NCBI GenBank assembly: GCA_035650495.1
Contig: DASRHK010000184.1
Location: 1-30,652 of the forward strand
DNA from: DASRHK01 sp035650495
Lineage (GTDB): Bacteria > Pseudomonadota > Gammaproteobacteria > Nevskiales > Nevskiaceae
DNA: 30,652 nt
Reading direction: 5' to 3'
The notes under the pieces were generated by a model, which was given only the letters and a program-made list of their open reading frames with translations, was not told the DNA's origin and did no database searches. Every line of letters starts with the position of its first letter. The stretch's first letter is position 1. Of this stretch, positions 1-6,921 are shown in pieces. Position numbers and translations under genes: made by a program.

Positions 1-693
1 ATGCCCGCTGGCGGAATCGTAGGCGATGCCGTTGAGCACGTTCTCCGGATCCTGCTTGGTCGGCTGCGGATCGAGGCTGCGGCGCAGGTCGCCCAGATCG
101 AGCCACGCGAGCACCCGGCCGGTGTAGGGATCGATCGCTGCGACGCCGTCGGTGTGCCAGATGTTGGCCCAGATGAGTCCGCGCGCGAACTCGAGCTCGT
201 TCAGGAATGGCACGGCGTGGCCGCTGTCGCGCACCAGCAGCGTGCCGAGCTCGCGGTAACTCGCCGGATCGAACACGCGCAGCTCGGAGCTGCCGTTGCT
301 CATCAACAGATGCGTGCCGTCGTAGGTGAGTCCCCACCCTTCGCCCTGATAGCTGAAGCTCGACCCATTGTTCAGCGCGCGGTCGTAGACGAAACCGGTG
401 CCTTCCTTCCAGGTGATCTGCAGCACGCGATCGCCGATCACCGCCAGACCTTCGCCGAAGAACTTCTGCGCGAGCGGCACGCATTTCTTCGCGACGTTGG
501 TCGCCGGATCGCGCCGGCACAGGCTCGAGCGTCCGTAGCGGCCGGTGCTTTCGTACAGATCGCCGTCGGCGATCGCGAGTCCTTCGGTGAACGCGTCGAT
601 CGAATGCGGATGCTCCGCGACGACGCGATACGACAGGCTCTTCGGCGTGAATTTCTCGCTCGGCGCGCACGCGCTCGCGAGCGTCGCGATCAT
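1..693 (-). CDS. Glutaminyl-peptide cyclotransferase (glutamine cyclotransferase family), 3' end outside window
   Basis: The enzyme family converts N-terminal glutamine of peptides to pyroglutamate, and bacterial members are usually exported. I translated the minus frame by hand; it stays open to the window edge. Family-typical stretches are seen: DAFTEGLAIADGDLYESTG near residue 33, FFGEGLAVIGDRVLQITW, GEGWGLTYDGTHLLMSNGS, FLNELEFARGLIWANIWHTD and NVLNGIAYD at the edge. About 231 residues are visible and only the last few strands of the beta-propeller should be missing. The start is unsure: ATG at 693 gives MIATLASAC, with a possible lipoprotein Cys9 but no basic n-region. The in-frame codons just before it read AKRFFSIA, which would complete a signal peptide but offer no ATG, GTG or TTG; the next in-frame ATG is at 813. 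Neither start has a clear Shine-Dalgarno. The family call is firm, the start is not. Confidence 0.85.
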   Translation of the reverse strand, partial: MIATLASACAPSEKFTPKSLSYRVVAEHPHSIDAFTEGLAIADGDLYESTGRYGRSSLCRRDPATNVAKKCVPLAQKFFGEGLAVIGDRVLQITWKEGTGFVYDRALNNGSSFSYQGEGWGLTYDGTHLLMSNGSSELRVFDPASYRELGTLLVRDSGHAVPFLNELEFARGLIWANIWHTDGVAAIDPYTGRVLAWLDLGDLRRSLDPQPTKQDPENVLNGIAYDSASGH

Positions 694-780
694 CGCGATG
701 GAAAAAAATCGCTTCGCGCGCGACGAACGCGCGTCGCGCGAGAGTTGATCTTTGCTGAGATATCGCGCACATTTGGTGCT

Positions 781-805
781 CAGTGAAGCGATCGTCGCTT
801 CACTG
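781..805. promoter_or_regulatory. Perfect inverted repeat, 11-bp arms, 3-bp spacer
   Basis: The arms CAGTGAAGCGA and TCGCTTCACTG are exact reverse complements around TCG. The repeat lies between the cyclotransferase (minus) and the lysine-rich peptide gene (plus), about 60 bp before the latter's start. It has no U-tract on either strand, so a transcription-factor operator is more likely than a terminator. The binding protein is unknown. It would fall inside the cyclotransferase gene if that gene began at 813. Confidence 0.5.
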
Positions 806-863
806 AAGCGCATTGGATGCGCAGAGAAACCCAGCATGTGCTGGTCAATTTGGGGAGAGCACG

Positions 864-932
864 ATGGCAGCGAAGAAGGGTGCGAAGAAGGCGAAGAAGA
901 AGTCAGCGAAGAAGAAAGCGAAGAAGAAGTAA
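864..932 (+). CDS. Lysine/alanine-rich 22-residue peptide
   Basis: This is a short open frame of 22 residues plus TAA: 13 lysines, 6 alanines, one glycine, one serine and the initiator Met, arranged as repeats of the type AKK and AKKK. The composition resembles the lysine-rich tails of bacterial histone H1-like proteins, which bind nucleic acid through charge alone; no domain fits in it. Evidence that it is real: a strong Shine-Dalgarno (GGGGAGAG at 852-859) at proper spacing before ATG, and a GC-rich hairpin just after the stop. A short palindrome, CCAGCA-TG-TGCTGG at 831-844, sits in its leader. Against: low-complexity purine runs can give such frames by chance. A role in nucleic-acid or ribosome binding is inference only. 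Confidence 0.55.
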   Translation: MAAKKGAKKAKKKSAKKKAKKK

Positions 933-936
933 CAAA

Positions 937-968
937 GAGGCGGGCGGCGAAAGCCGCCCGCTCCGTTT
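937..968 (+). terminator. GC-rich hairpin after the lysine-rich peptide gene
   Basis: Nine perfect pairs, GCGGGCGGC (940-948) with GCCGCCCGC (953-961), close a GAAA tetraloop. The hairpin starts five bases after the stop codon. The tail TCCGTTTCT is only weakly U-rich, so it may be a leaky terminator or an RNA-stabilising stem. Confidence 0.6.
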
Positions 969-1085
969 CTGGGGCACGAAACCTTTCCACCTGCGCGTCG
1001 CTCCTAATCTTTAGAGAATCGAATCAGCGGACGTCCCAGTGTAGGTCTAGAATCGTCCGTCCTTCCAATCGAGCTCGAGCGCCGC

Positions 1086-1952
1086 ATGATCCGCAGCATG
1101 ACCGGCTTCGCCCGCGCCGAGGCGCAGACGCCACAAGGCCGGCTGTCGTGGGAGCTGCGCTCGGTCAATCATCGCTATCTCGATCTGACGTTCAAGCTGC
1201 CCGAGGAATTCCGCGCGATCGAGAATGATCTGCGCGGCGCCGCCGCGGCGCGCGTCGGGCGCGGCAAGATGGAGAGCGCGCTCCGCCACACGCGCGACGG
1301 CGAGACCCAGGCAAGCCTCACGGTCGACACCGCACGCCTGTCGCAGCTCAAGGCCGCGCTCGAAGTCGTCGCGGTCGAGCTCAAGGCCAACACCGAGCCC
1401 GATCCGCTGCGCGTGCTGAGCTTCCCCGGCATCGTGCAGCAGGCCGGCCAGGATTTCGCGCCGCTGCAGCAGGCTGCGCTCAAGCTGTTCGAGCAGGCGC
1501 TCGCCGAGTTCTCCGCGATGCGCGAGCGCGAAGGCGCGCGGCTCGTGCAGATGCTGCGTGAGCGCTGCGACGGCCTCGAGACGCTCGTCGGCGCCGTGCG
1601 CAAGCGCTATCCGCTGGTGCGCGACCAGTGGGTCGAGAAGCTGCGCGCCCGCTGCAGCGAGCTCGGCGTCGAAGTCGAGCCCACGCGACTCGCACAGGAG
1701 ATCGCGCTCGCGGCGCAGCGCCTCGACGTCGACGAGGAGCTGTCGCGCCTCGTCAGCCATCTCACCGAGATCCGCTCTGTCGTCGGCAAGGGCGAATCGG
1801 TCGGCCGCCGCCTCGACTTCCTCATGCAGGAGCTCAATCGCGAGGCGAATACGCTGTCGTCGAAATCGCAGGACGCCGAGATGACGCGCTCCGCCGTCGA
1901 GATGAAAGTGCTGATCGAGCAGATGCGCGAGCAAGTACAGAACATCGAATGA
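1086..1952 (+). CDS. yicC: YicC family endoribonuclease
   Basis: YicC proteins are hexameric endoribonucleases; the E. coli member takes part in turnover of small RNAs. The 288-residue product has the family's usual length and both signatures: the N-terminal MIRSMTGFARAE and the C-terminal DUF1732 part with LNREANTLSSKS followed by EMKVLIEQMREQVQNIE at the very end. The start ATG at 1086 gives the conserved MIRSMTGF directly, so it is secure, although no strong Shine-Dalgarno is visible. A TAGAAT at 1048-1053 could be a -10 element but has no good -35. The stop overlaps the next gene's start (ATGA at 1949-1952), which indicates translational coupling. In many proteobacteria yicC neighbours gmk; here gmk is absent and a GcvR-like gene follows. 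Confidence 0.95.
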   Translation: MIRSMTGFARAEAQTPQGRLSWELRSVNHRYLDLTFKLPEEFRAIENDLRGAAAARVGRGKMESALRHTRDGETQASLTVDTARLSQLKAALEVVAVELKANTEPDPLRVLSFPGIVQQAGQDFAPLQQAALKLFEQALAEFSAMREREGARLVQMLRERCDGLETLVGAVRKRYPLVRDQWVEKLRARCSELGVEVEPTRLAQEIALAAQRLDVDEELSRLVSHLTEIRSVVGKGESVGRRLDFLMQELNREANTLSSKSQDAEMTRSAVEMKVLIEQMREQVQNIE

Positions 1953-2482
1953 AGACGCTCGTCCTTTCCGTCATGGCCGACGATCGTCCCGGCCTGGTCA
2001 AGGCGATCTCCAATGTCGTGGTCGATCACGGCGGCAACTGGCTGGAGAGCCGCTTCGCGCTGCTCTCGGGGAAATTCGCCGGCATCGTCAACGTCGAAGT
2101 CCCCGCGCAGCGCGCCGACGCGCTGATCGCGGCGCTCGACGCGCTGAAGGCCAGCGGCGTCGAGCTGCTGGTCAGCCGCAGCGGCGCTGCCGCCTCTGCG
2201 GCGAGCGGCACGGAGATCGAGCTCGAGATCGTCGGCGCCGATCACCCCGGCATCGTCCACGAGATTACTGAGCTCCTCGCGACGCGCGGCGTCAACGTCG
2301 AGGAGATGAGCTCGGATCGCAAGGCCGCGTCGATGTCCGGCACCGCGATCTTCGAGGCCCGGCTGCGCGTGCGCGTTCCTGCCGGCAGCGATCAAGCGAG
2401 CCTGCGCAGCGATCTCGAGGAGCTCGCCCGCGACCTCGTCGTCGAGGTGCGCTTCACCGAGCAGGACGCGAAGCGCGGCTGA
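1949..2482 (+). CDS. GcvR-like protein with two ACT domains
   Basis: The 177-residue product has two ACT modules. The first begins at once (MKTLVLSVMADDRPGLVKAI, residues 1-20); the second starts near residue 88 with ELEIVGADHPGIVHEI. The DRPGLV and DHPGIV turns are the usual amino-acid-binding loops of ACT domains. GcvR in E. coli binds GcvA and represses the glycine cleavage operon when glycine is low, so an amino-acid-sensing regulatory role is likely, but no gcvA or gcvTHP is in view. The LysR gene at 3040 is not an obvious GcvA. The start is the ATG overlapping the yicC stop, so translation is probably coupled. Glycine as the ligand is inference from the family. Confidence 0.85.
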   Translation: MKTLVLSVMADDRPGLVKAISNVVVDHGGNWLESRFALLSGKFAGIVNVEVPAQRADALIAALDALKASGVELLVSRSGAAASAASGTEIELEIVGADHPGIVHEITELLATRGVNVEEMSSDRKAASMSGTAIFEARLRVRVPAGSDQASLRSDLEELARDLVVEVRFTEQDAKRG

Positions 2483-2498
2483 GCCGCGCTCAGCGCGC
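2473..2498. terminator. Bidirectional hairpin over two facing stop codons
   Basis: GCGC-G-GCTGAG (2473-2483) pairs with CTCAGC-GCGC (2489-2498), with one bulged G and a CCGCG loop. The stem contains the stop of the GcvR-like gene (plus) and the stop of the receiver gene (minus). No U-tract follows on either strand, so termination would be Rho-dependent or weak. Confidence 0.4.
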
Positions 2499-2888
2499 CG
2501 GCCTCATCGCTTCGAGCAGCGTGGCGAGCTCCTCGCTGGACACCGGCTTGCGCAAGCAAGCACGCGCGCCGGCGGCGAGGAAGCGCGGCACGTCGCCCGG
2601 TCCTTCGCTGCCGACCATCGCGATCACCAGCGGCCGCCGCTCGGCGGCGAAGCGGCGAAACACTTCGAGCGTGGTCGCGATCCCGTCGAGATTGGGCATG
2701 TGCAGGTCCATCAGGATCGCGTCGAAGCGCTTTGCCTCGAGCGCGGCCAGCGCCTCGCGACCATCGGAGGCAGCCGCGACTTGGTGGCCGAGCCCGCGCG
2801 CGAGCGCGCCGACCGCCTTCTGGTGGACCGGATCGTCGTCGACGATCAGCAAGCGCAGCAATCCGGGCCGGGCCCGATGTCGTTTCAT
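2490..2888 (-). CDS. Stand-alone response regulator receiver protein
   Basis: The product is a single receiver domain of 132 residues from the ATG at 2888 (MKRHRARPGLLRLLIVDDDP). It has the acidic pocket (VDDD), the phospho-acceptor in AILMDLHMPNLDG and the conserved lysine in LRKPVS, but no output domain. It could pass phosphate in a relay or act by protein contact. The switch Thr/Ser that normally precedes the lysine region is not evident: the strand reads VIAMVGSEG, with Val or Gly at that place. An in-frame TTG at 3011 would add 41 residues that look non-conserved, so I prefer the ATG. Neither start has a good Shine-Dalgarno. It converges with the GcvR-like gene at a 7-bp gap and diverges from the LysR gene. 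The hybrid kinase at 4672 is a possible partner. Confidence 0.8.
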   Translation of the reverse strand: MKRHRARPGLLRLLIVDDDPVHQKAVGALARGLGHQVAAASDGREALAALEAKRFDAILMDLHMPNLDGIATTLEVFRRFAAERRPLVIAMVGSEGPGDVPRFLAAGARACLRKPVSSEELATLLEAMRPAR

Positions 2889-3039
2889 GGCTTGACGGGT
2901 CTGCGATCGATTGACTGGAATCGTCGTGCCAGTGACACTGGCGCGCGCTTTTTCACGAAGCGGTCCATTGTCGTCGCGTCGGGGCGTCGCATCGCCAGGG
3001 ATCGGCTTCAATAACTAACAACCAGGCGTTGATAATCGA

Positions 3040-3990
3040 ATGCGGTTCGAGACGATCAAGCTGTTCTCGCGCGTCGCGGAGCTCGGCAGCTTCACGCGGG
3101 CGGCGGCGGAGATGGACATCACGCCGCAAGGCGCGAGCCAGCTGATCCGCGATCTCGAGCGCACGCTGGGCGTGCGGCTGCTCAATCGCAGCACGCGCAA
3201 GCTCAGCCTCACCGAGGACGGCAAGGTGTTCCTCGAGCACTGCCGCGACGGCATCCGCTCGATCGACCAGGCGATGGAAGTCGTGCGCCACTCCAACGAC
3301 CAGGTCAGCGGCCAGCTGCGCATCGCCGTGACGCCGATGGGACTGGCGCCGCTGGTGATGCCGATCATGGCTCGCTTCCTGCAGGCCAACGCGCTCGCGA
3401 CGGCGGACGTCGTGGTCGACAACCATCTGCCCGACGTCGTCGGACGCAGCATCGACATGGGCGTCATCTCCGGCGGCCTGCCGTCGAGCTCGCTGGTCGC
3501 GCGCAAGGTCGCGAGCTTCCGCACGGTGCTGTGCGCGAGCCCGTCGTACCTGAAGCGGCACGGCACGCCGCGAGCGCTCGCCGACCTGAAGGATCACCTG
3601 TTCGTGCGCATGTTCAATCCGCAGATGCAGGGTCGCAGCGTGTCCTACGCGTGGCGCGACGGGGCGAGCCGCGTCGCCCTCGACCTCAAGTACAGCTTGC
3701 AGACCGACGACGGCGACGTCGCGCTGGCGGCGACGCTCGCCGGGGCCGGCATCGCGCAGATCGCGTCGTGGCGGATCCGGCGCGACGTCGCCGAGGGCCG
3801 GCTGAAGCTGCTCAACCTGCCGTTCGTGCCGAATACCTACGGCGTCTATGTGTACACGCCGCGCCGCACGGAGCTGCCGCTGCGCACCCGCGCGCTGACC
3901 GACTTCCTGCTCACCGAATTGCGCGCGCTGCCGGAATTCCGGACGGCCTCGCCCGCGGCCCCCCGCGTGGGCGCCGGCACCGCCGCTTGA
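3040..3990 (+). CDS. LysR family transcriptional regulator
   Basis: The 316-residue product has the LysR N-terminal winged helix-turn-helix: MRFETIKLFSRVAELGSF, then AAAEMDITPQGASQLIRDLE and LLNRSTRKLSLTEDG. The C-terminal substrate-binding domain starts near residue 90 (GQLRIAVTPMGLAPLVMPIM). It resembles the broad group of LysR proteins that begin with a short variant helix and control nearby divergent genes. The usual target would be the divergent receiver gene across the 150-bp gap, but that is unproven and the ligand is unknown. The C-terminal tail after residue 300 (alanine and proline rich) is unlikely to be folded. The start ATG fits the family start with no extension. Confidence 0.92.
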   Translation: MRFETIKLFSRVAELGSFTRAAAEMDITPQGASQLIRDLERTLGVRLLNRSTRKLSLTEDGKVFLEHCRDGIRSIDQAMEVVRHSNDQVSGQLRIAVTPMGLAPLVMPIMARFLQANALATADVVVDNHLPDVVGRSIDMGVISGGLPSSSLVARKVASFRTVLCASPSYLKRHGTPRALADLKDHLFVRMFNPQMQGRSVSYAWRDGASRVALDLKYSLQTDDGDVALAATLAGAGIAQIASWRIRRDVAEGRLKLLNLPFVPNTYGVYVYTPRRTELPLRTRALTDFLLTELRALPEFRTASPAAPRVGAGTAA

Positions 3991-3995
3991 GCAAC

Positions 3996-4015
3996 CGCCC
4001 GTAAGCCTGCGGGCG
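3996..4015 (+). terminator. Hairpin after the LysR gene
   Basis: CGCCCG (3996-4001) pairs with CGGGCG (4010-4015) around an 8-base loop, five bases after the LysR stop. The following sequence CTGGAGACTTT is only slightly U-rich, so this is a weak terminator candidate. Confidence 0.4.
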
Positions 4016-4036
4016 CTGGAGACTTTCCCCGCGGGC

Positions 4037-4057
4037 CTGCGCTATGATCGAGCGCAG
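4037..4057 (+). promoter_or_regulatory. Inverted repeat enclosing a -10-like TATGAT
   Basis: CTGCGC (4037-4042) and GCGCAG (4052-4057) flank TATGATCGA. TATGAT (4043-4048) matches the -10 consensus at five of six places and sits 27 bp before the HNH gene's ATG. No clear -35 is seen at 17 bp. A repressor bound to the palindrome would cover the -10 region, so this is a plausible operator-promoter. Confidence 0.4.
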
Positions 4058-4074
4058 TGGTGAGTGAACAAGCA

Positions 4075-4656
4075 ATGACCATACCGGCGATCCTCAAACT
4101 CGATGCCGGCGGCTTGCCCGTGAACTGGATCGACTGGCAAACCGCCGTCACGCTCTACGCGCGGCGCCGCGTCTGCTGGGACGCGGGCAAGGAGCGCTTT
4201 GTCATCCGCGGTGGCATCTGCGCGAAGACGGGCCGGCAGTCGCAGATCGAAGTCGGCTCGATCGTCGCGGTCGCCGATCGCTCCAAGCGCTTCGAGCGCA
4301 GCGCGCCGCTGCTCACCAACCGCACGCTGTTCCAGCGCGACCGCAATCTGTGCCTGTATTGCGGCGACATCTTCCCGACCTCGCACCTCACGCGCGATCA
4401 CGTGATCCCCGCCTCGCGCGGCGGCCACAACGTGTGGGAGAACTGCGTGACCGCCTGCCGCGAGTGCAATCAGAAGAAGGACGATCGCACGCCGGAAGAA
4501 GCGGGCATGAAGCTGCTCGCGGTGCCGTACACGCCGAATCTCGCCGAGTATCTGATCCTGCAGAACCGCCGCATCCTGGCCGATCAGATGGAGTTCCTGC
4601 TCGCGTTCGCGCGCAAGCATCACGCGCAGCATCCGCATCGCGCGCACCACCGCTGA
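4075..4656 (+). CDS. HNH endonuclease family protein
   Basis: The product (193 residues from ATG at 4075) carries a compact zinc-supported HNH domain at residues 93-135. It has a CLYCG pair (Cys93, Cys96), the catalytic DHVIPASRGG (His109), NVWENCVTAC and CRECNQKK (Cys128, Cys131). A segment of about 85 residues precedes it and an alpha-helical tail follows. Such stand-alone HNH proteins are common in proteobacterial chromosomes and their role is mostly unknown; nicking or cutting DNA is inferred from the domain. GTG codons at 4057 and 4060 could add six or five residues; the ATG is preferred because MTIPAILK fits the start I would expect for relatives. The gene ends 15 bp before the hybrid kinase and probably shares its transcript. 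Confidence 0.85.
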   Translation: MTIPAILKLDAGGLPVNWIDWQTAVTLYARRRVCWDAGKERFVIRGGICAKTGRQSQIEVGSIVAVADRSKRFERSAPLLTNRTLFQRDRNLCLYCGDIFPTSHLTRDHVIPASRGGHNVWENCVTACRECNQKKDDRTPEEAGMKLLAVPYTPNLAEYLILQNRRILADQMEFLLAFARKHHAQHPHRAHHR

Positions 4657-4671
4657 CCCTTAAGGGTCCGC

Positions 4672-6912
4672 TTGCAGCTCGAGACCAGACTCCGACTCGG
4701 CTTCGCGCTGATCGGCATCGTCCTCGTCGGCGTGATCGCGGTGTTCGTCGCCTCGTGGCGCGAGGCGAGCGCGGCCAATCGCTGGGTTCACCACACGCAG
4801 CAGGTCGAGACGCGGATCGCCGAGCTGCTCTCGTACCTGAAGGACGCGGAGACCGGTCAGCGCGGCTACCTGATCACCGGCAAGGAGCACTTCCTCGAGC
4901 CCTACGAGAGCTCGCTGCAGCTGATCGAAGCGCGCTACGTCGAGCTGCGGGAGCTCACCGCGGACAATCCCTATCAGCAGCAGCTGCTCGACAAGCTGCG
5001 GCCGATGATCGACGACTTGCTGCGTCACCTCGGCGATACGGTCGAGACCCGTCGCAGCGCGCCCGCGGCGAGCGAGGCGATCGTCGCCGACATGGAGAAA
5101 GGCAAGGCGCTCATGGATGCCGCGCGCGTGATCGGCGACGCGATGCGCACCGAGGAGGCAACGCTGCTCGTGCAGCGCTCCGCGCACTCCGATGCGCGCG
5201 CGAACGTGACGCTGGCGATCTCTGCGGGCTTCGTCCTGTGCATGCTCGTCATCCTCGCTCTCGGCTACGCGCGCGTGCAGCGCGAGGTCCTCGAGCGGGC
5301 GACGCTCCAGGGCGAGCTCGCCAAGGCGCGCGACGCGGCAGTGGAAGCGACCAAGCTCAAGTCCGGCTTCCTCGCCAACATGAGCCACGAGATCCGCACG
5401 CCGATGAACGGCGTGATCGGCATGACCCAGGCGCTGCTGGACACACCATTGACGCCACGCCAGAAGGAGATCGCCGAGGCGATCCGCTACAGCTCCGATT
5501 CGCTCCTGATCCTGATCAACGACATCCTCGACTTCTCGAAGATCGAGGCCGGCATGCTGCGGCTCGAGAAAGCCGCGTTCAGCGTGATGCTCGTGCTCGA
5601 GCAGGCCGCGGAGCTGTTCGCCGAGCGAGCGCGCGCGAAAGGCCTCGAGCTGGTGACCATGATCGAGCCGGATCTCGCGATCCAGCTGGTGGGCGACGCG
5701 ACACGCCTGCATCAGGCGCTGGTCAATCTGCTCTCCAACGCGATCAAGTTCACCGAGCGCGGCGAGATCGTCGTGCGCGCGGCGATCGAAAGCGCGTCGA
5801 GCGAGCAGGTCACCGTTCACTTCTCGGTGCGCGACACCGGCATCGGGCTTTCCGAGGAGTCGCGGCAGCAGCTGTTCCGTCCCTATTCCCAGGCTGAAGC
5901 CTCGACGACGCGCAAGTTCGGAGGCACCGGGCTCGGGCTGACCATCGTCAAGCAGCTCGCGGAAGTCACCGGCGGAGGCAGCGGCGTCGACAGCGAGCTC
6001 GGCAAGGGCTCGACGTTCTGGTTCAGCATGCGCTTCGACCGTCCTCTCGAGCACGGCCAGCCGCCGGCACCGCACGCGTCGCTCGCTGGATTACGCGGCC
6101 TCGTGATCGACGACAGCGCATCGAGCCGGCGCGCGCTCATCCAGCAGATGACTGCGTGGGGCTTGGTGGTCGACGACGCGGAGGACGCCTCCAGCGGGCT
6201 GCGCGCCCTCGAGCGCGAGTCGCAGGCGGGCGCTGCGTATTCACTGGTCGTGGTCGACCAGGGGCTACCGGGCGTGAACGGGCTCGAGCTCGCGCGGCAT
6301 CTGCGCGATACGCGAGCGGCAGCCCGTGCCCGCGTGATGCTGCTGCAATCGCAGCGCGGCGTGAACAGCGCGCCGGCGCTGGACGAAGCGCGGGTCGACG
6401 CGCTGATGACCAAGCCGCTGCGCTATTCCGATTTCTACAATCGCCTCGTCGAGCTGCTCGTGAGTGACGCCGGCGCTGCGCCGAGCGGCGTCGCGAAGCC
6501 GAAGCAGGGCGAATGGATGCCCAAACCGACGTGGCGCGTGCTGGTCGCGGAGGACAATCCGGTCAACCAGAAAGTCGCCGAGCATCAGCTGCGCCGGCTC
6601 GGGCTGACCGCGACGTTCGTCGACAACGGACGCAAGGCCGTCGAAGCGACCACGCGGGAGCATTTCGACGTCATCCTCATGGACTGCCAGATGCCCGAGC
6701 TCGACGGCTACGGCGCCACCGCCGAGATCCGCAAGCGCGGCCAGGCCGGGCCGTGGATCGTCGCGGTCACTGCGGAAGCGCAGACCGGCGAGCGCGAGCG
6801 CTGCCTCGCCGCCGGCATGAACGACTACGTGACCAAGCCGCTGCTGGCCGGTGTGCTCCGCGAAGCGCTGAAGCGGTTCGAAGCGCAGAAGACATCGCCG
6901 CCGCAGCGCTAG
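4672..6912 (+). CDS. Hybrid sensor histidine kinase with CHASE3 domain and two receivers
   Basis: This is a 746-residue inner-membrane kinase. Domains in order: TM1 at 10-29; a periplasmic CHASE3 sensor at about 35-175 with its hallmark TGQRGYLITG; TM2 at 180-200; a HisKA domain with SHEIRTPMNG (His239); a HATPase domain with N-box NLLSNAIKF (Asn356), DTGIGL and GGTGLGL; receiver 1 at 475-595 (Asp529); receiver 2 at 621-735 (Asp671, Lys722). There is no Hpt domain, so a separate Hpt protein would be needed to pass phosphate on. The start is TTG at 4672, preceded by AAGGG. That motif is the right half of a perfect 12-bp palindrome (ACCCTTAAGGGT, 4657-4668) lying directly after the HNH stop. 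The signal sensed is unknown. rmuC follows after 9 bp. Confidence 0.93.
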   Translation: MQLETRLRLGFALIGIVLVGVIAVFVASWREASAANRWVHHTQQVETRIAELLSYLKDAETGQRGYLITGKEHFLEPYESSLQLIEARYVELRELTADNPYQQQLLDKLRPMIDDLLRHLGDTVETRRSAPAASEAIVADMEKGKALMDAARVIGDAMRTEEATLLVQRSAHSDARANVTLAISAGFVLCMLVILALGYARVQREVLERATLQGELAKARDAAVEATKLKSGFLANMSHEIRTPMNGVIGMTQALLDTPLTPRQKEIAEAIRYSSDSLLILINDILDFSKIEAGMLRLEKAAFSVMLVLEQAAELFAERARAKGLELVTMIEPDLAIQLVGDATRLHQALVNLLSNAIKFTERGEIVVRAAIESASSEQVTVHFSVRDTGIGLSEESRQQLFRPYSQAEASTTRKFGGTGLGLTIVKQLAEVTGGGSGVDSELGKGSTFWFSMRFDRPLEHGQPPAPHASLAGLRGLVIDDSASSRRALIQQMTAWGLVVDDAEDASSGLRALERESQAGAAYSLVVVDQGLPGVNGLELARHLRDTRAAARARVMLLQSQRGVNSAPALDEARVDALMTKPLRYSDFYNRLVELLVSDAGAAPSGVAKPKQGEWMPKPTWRVLVAEDNPVNQKVAEHQLRRLGLTATFVDNGRKAVEATTREHFDVILMDCQMPELDGYGATAEIRKRGQAGPWIVAVTAEAQTGERERCLAAGMNDYVTKPLLAGVLREALKRFEAQKTSPPQR

Positions 6913-6921
6913 AATGCGGCG

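Noticed and set aside
1..786. A 261-codon plus-strand frame at the window start
   Set aside because: The minus frame encodes a clear glutaminyl cyclotransferase, so the plus frame is its shadow.
1048..1053. TAGAAT motifs before yicC (and at 10528 before rimO) as firm promoters
   Set aside because: Good -10 matches, but no -35 at the proper distance; mentioned only as weak candidates.
1047..1934. A 295-codon minus-strand frame opposite yicC
   Set aside because: yicC is certain; the antisense frame has no family features.
3040..3990. The LysR gene as gcvA, because a GcvR-like gene is nearby
   Set aside because: Its sequence start and lack of gcv target genes do not support GcvA; proximity alone is weak.
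4657..4668. ACCCTTAAGGGT as a terminator after the HNH gene
   Set aside because: It has no loop and no U-tract, so it cannot fold as an intrinsic terminator; kept only as a DNA palindrome near the kinase start.
4350..5897. A 515-codon plus-strand frame overlapping the HNH and kinase genes
   Set aside because: Frame-shifted reading of two well-supported genes, extremely Arg/Ala rich.
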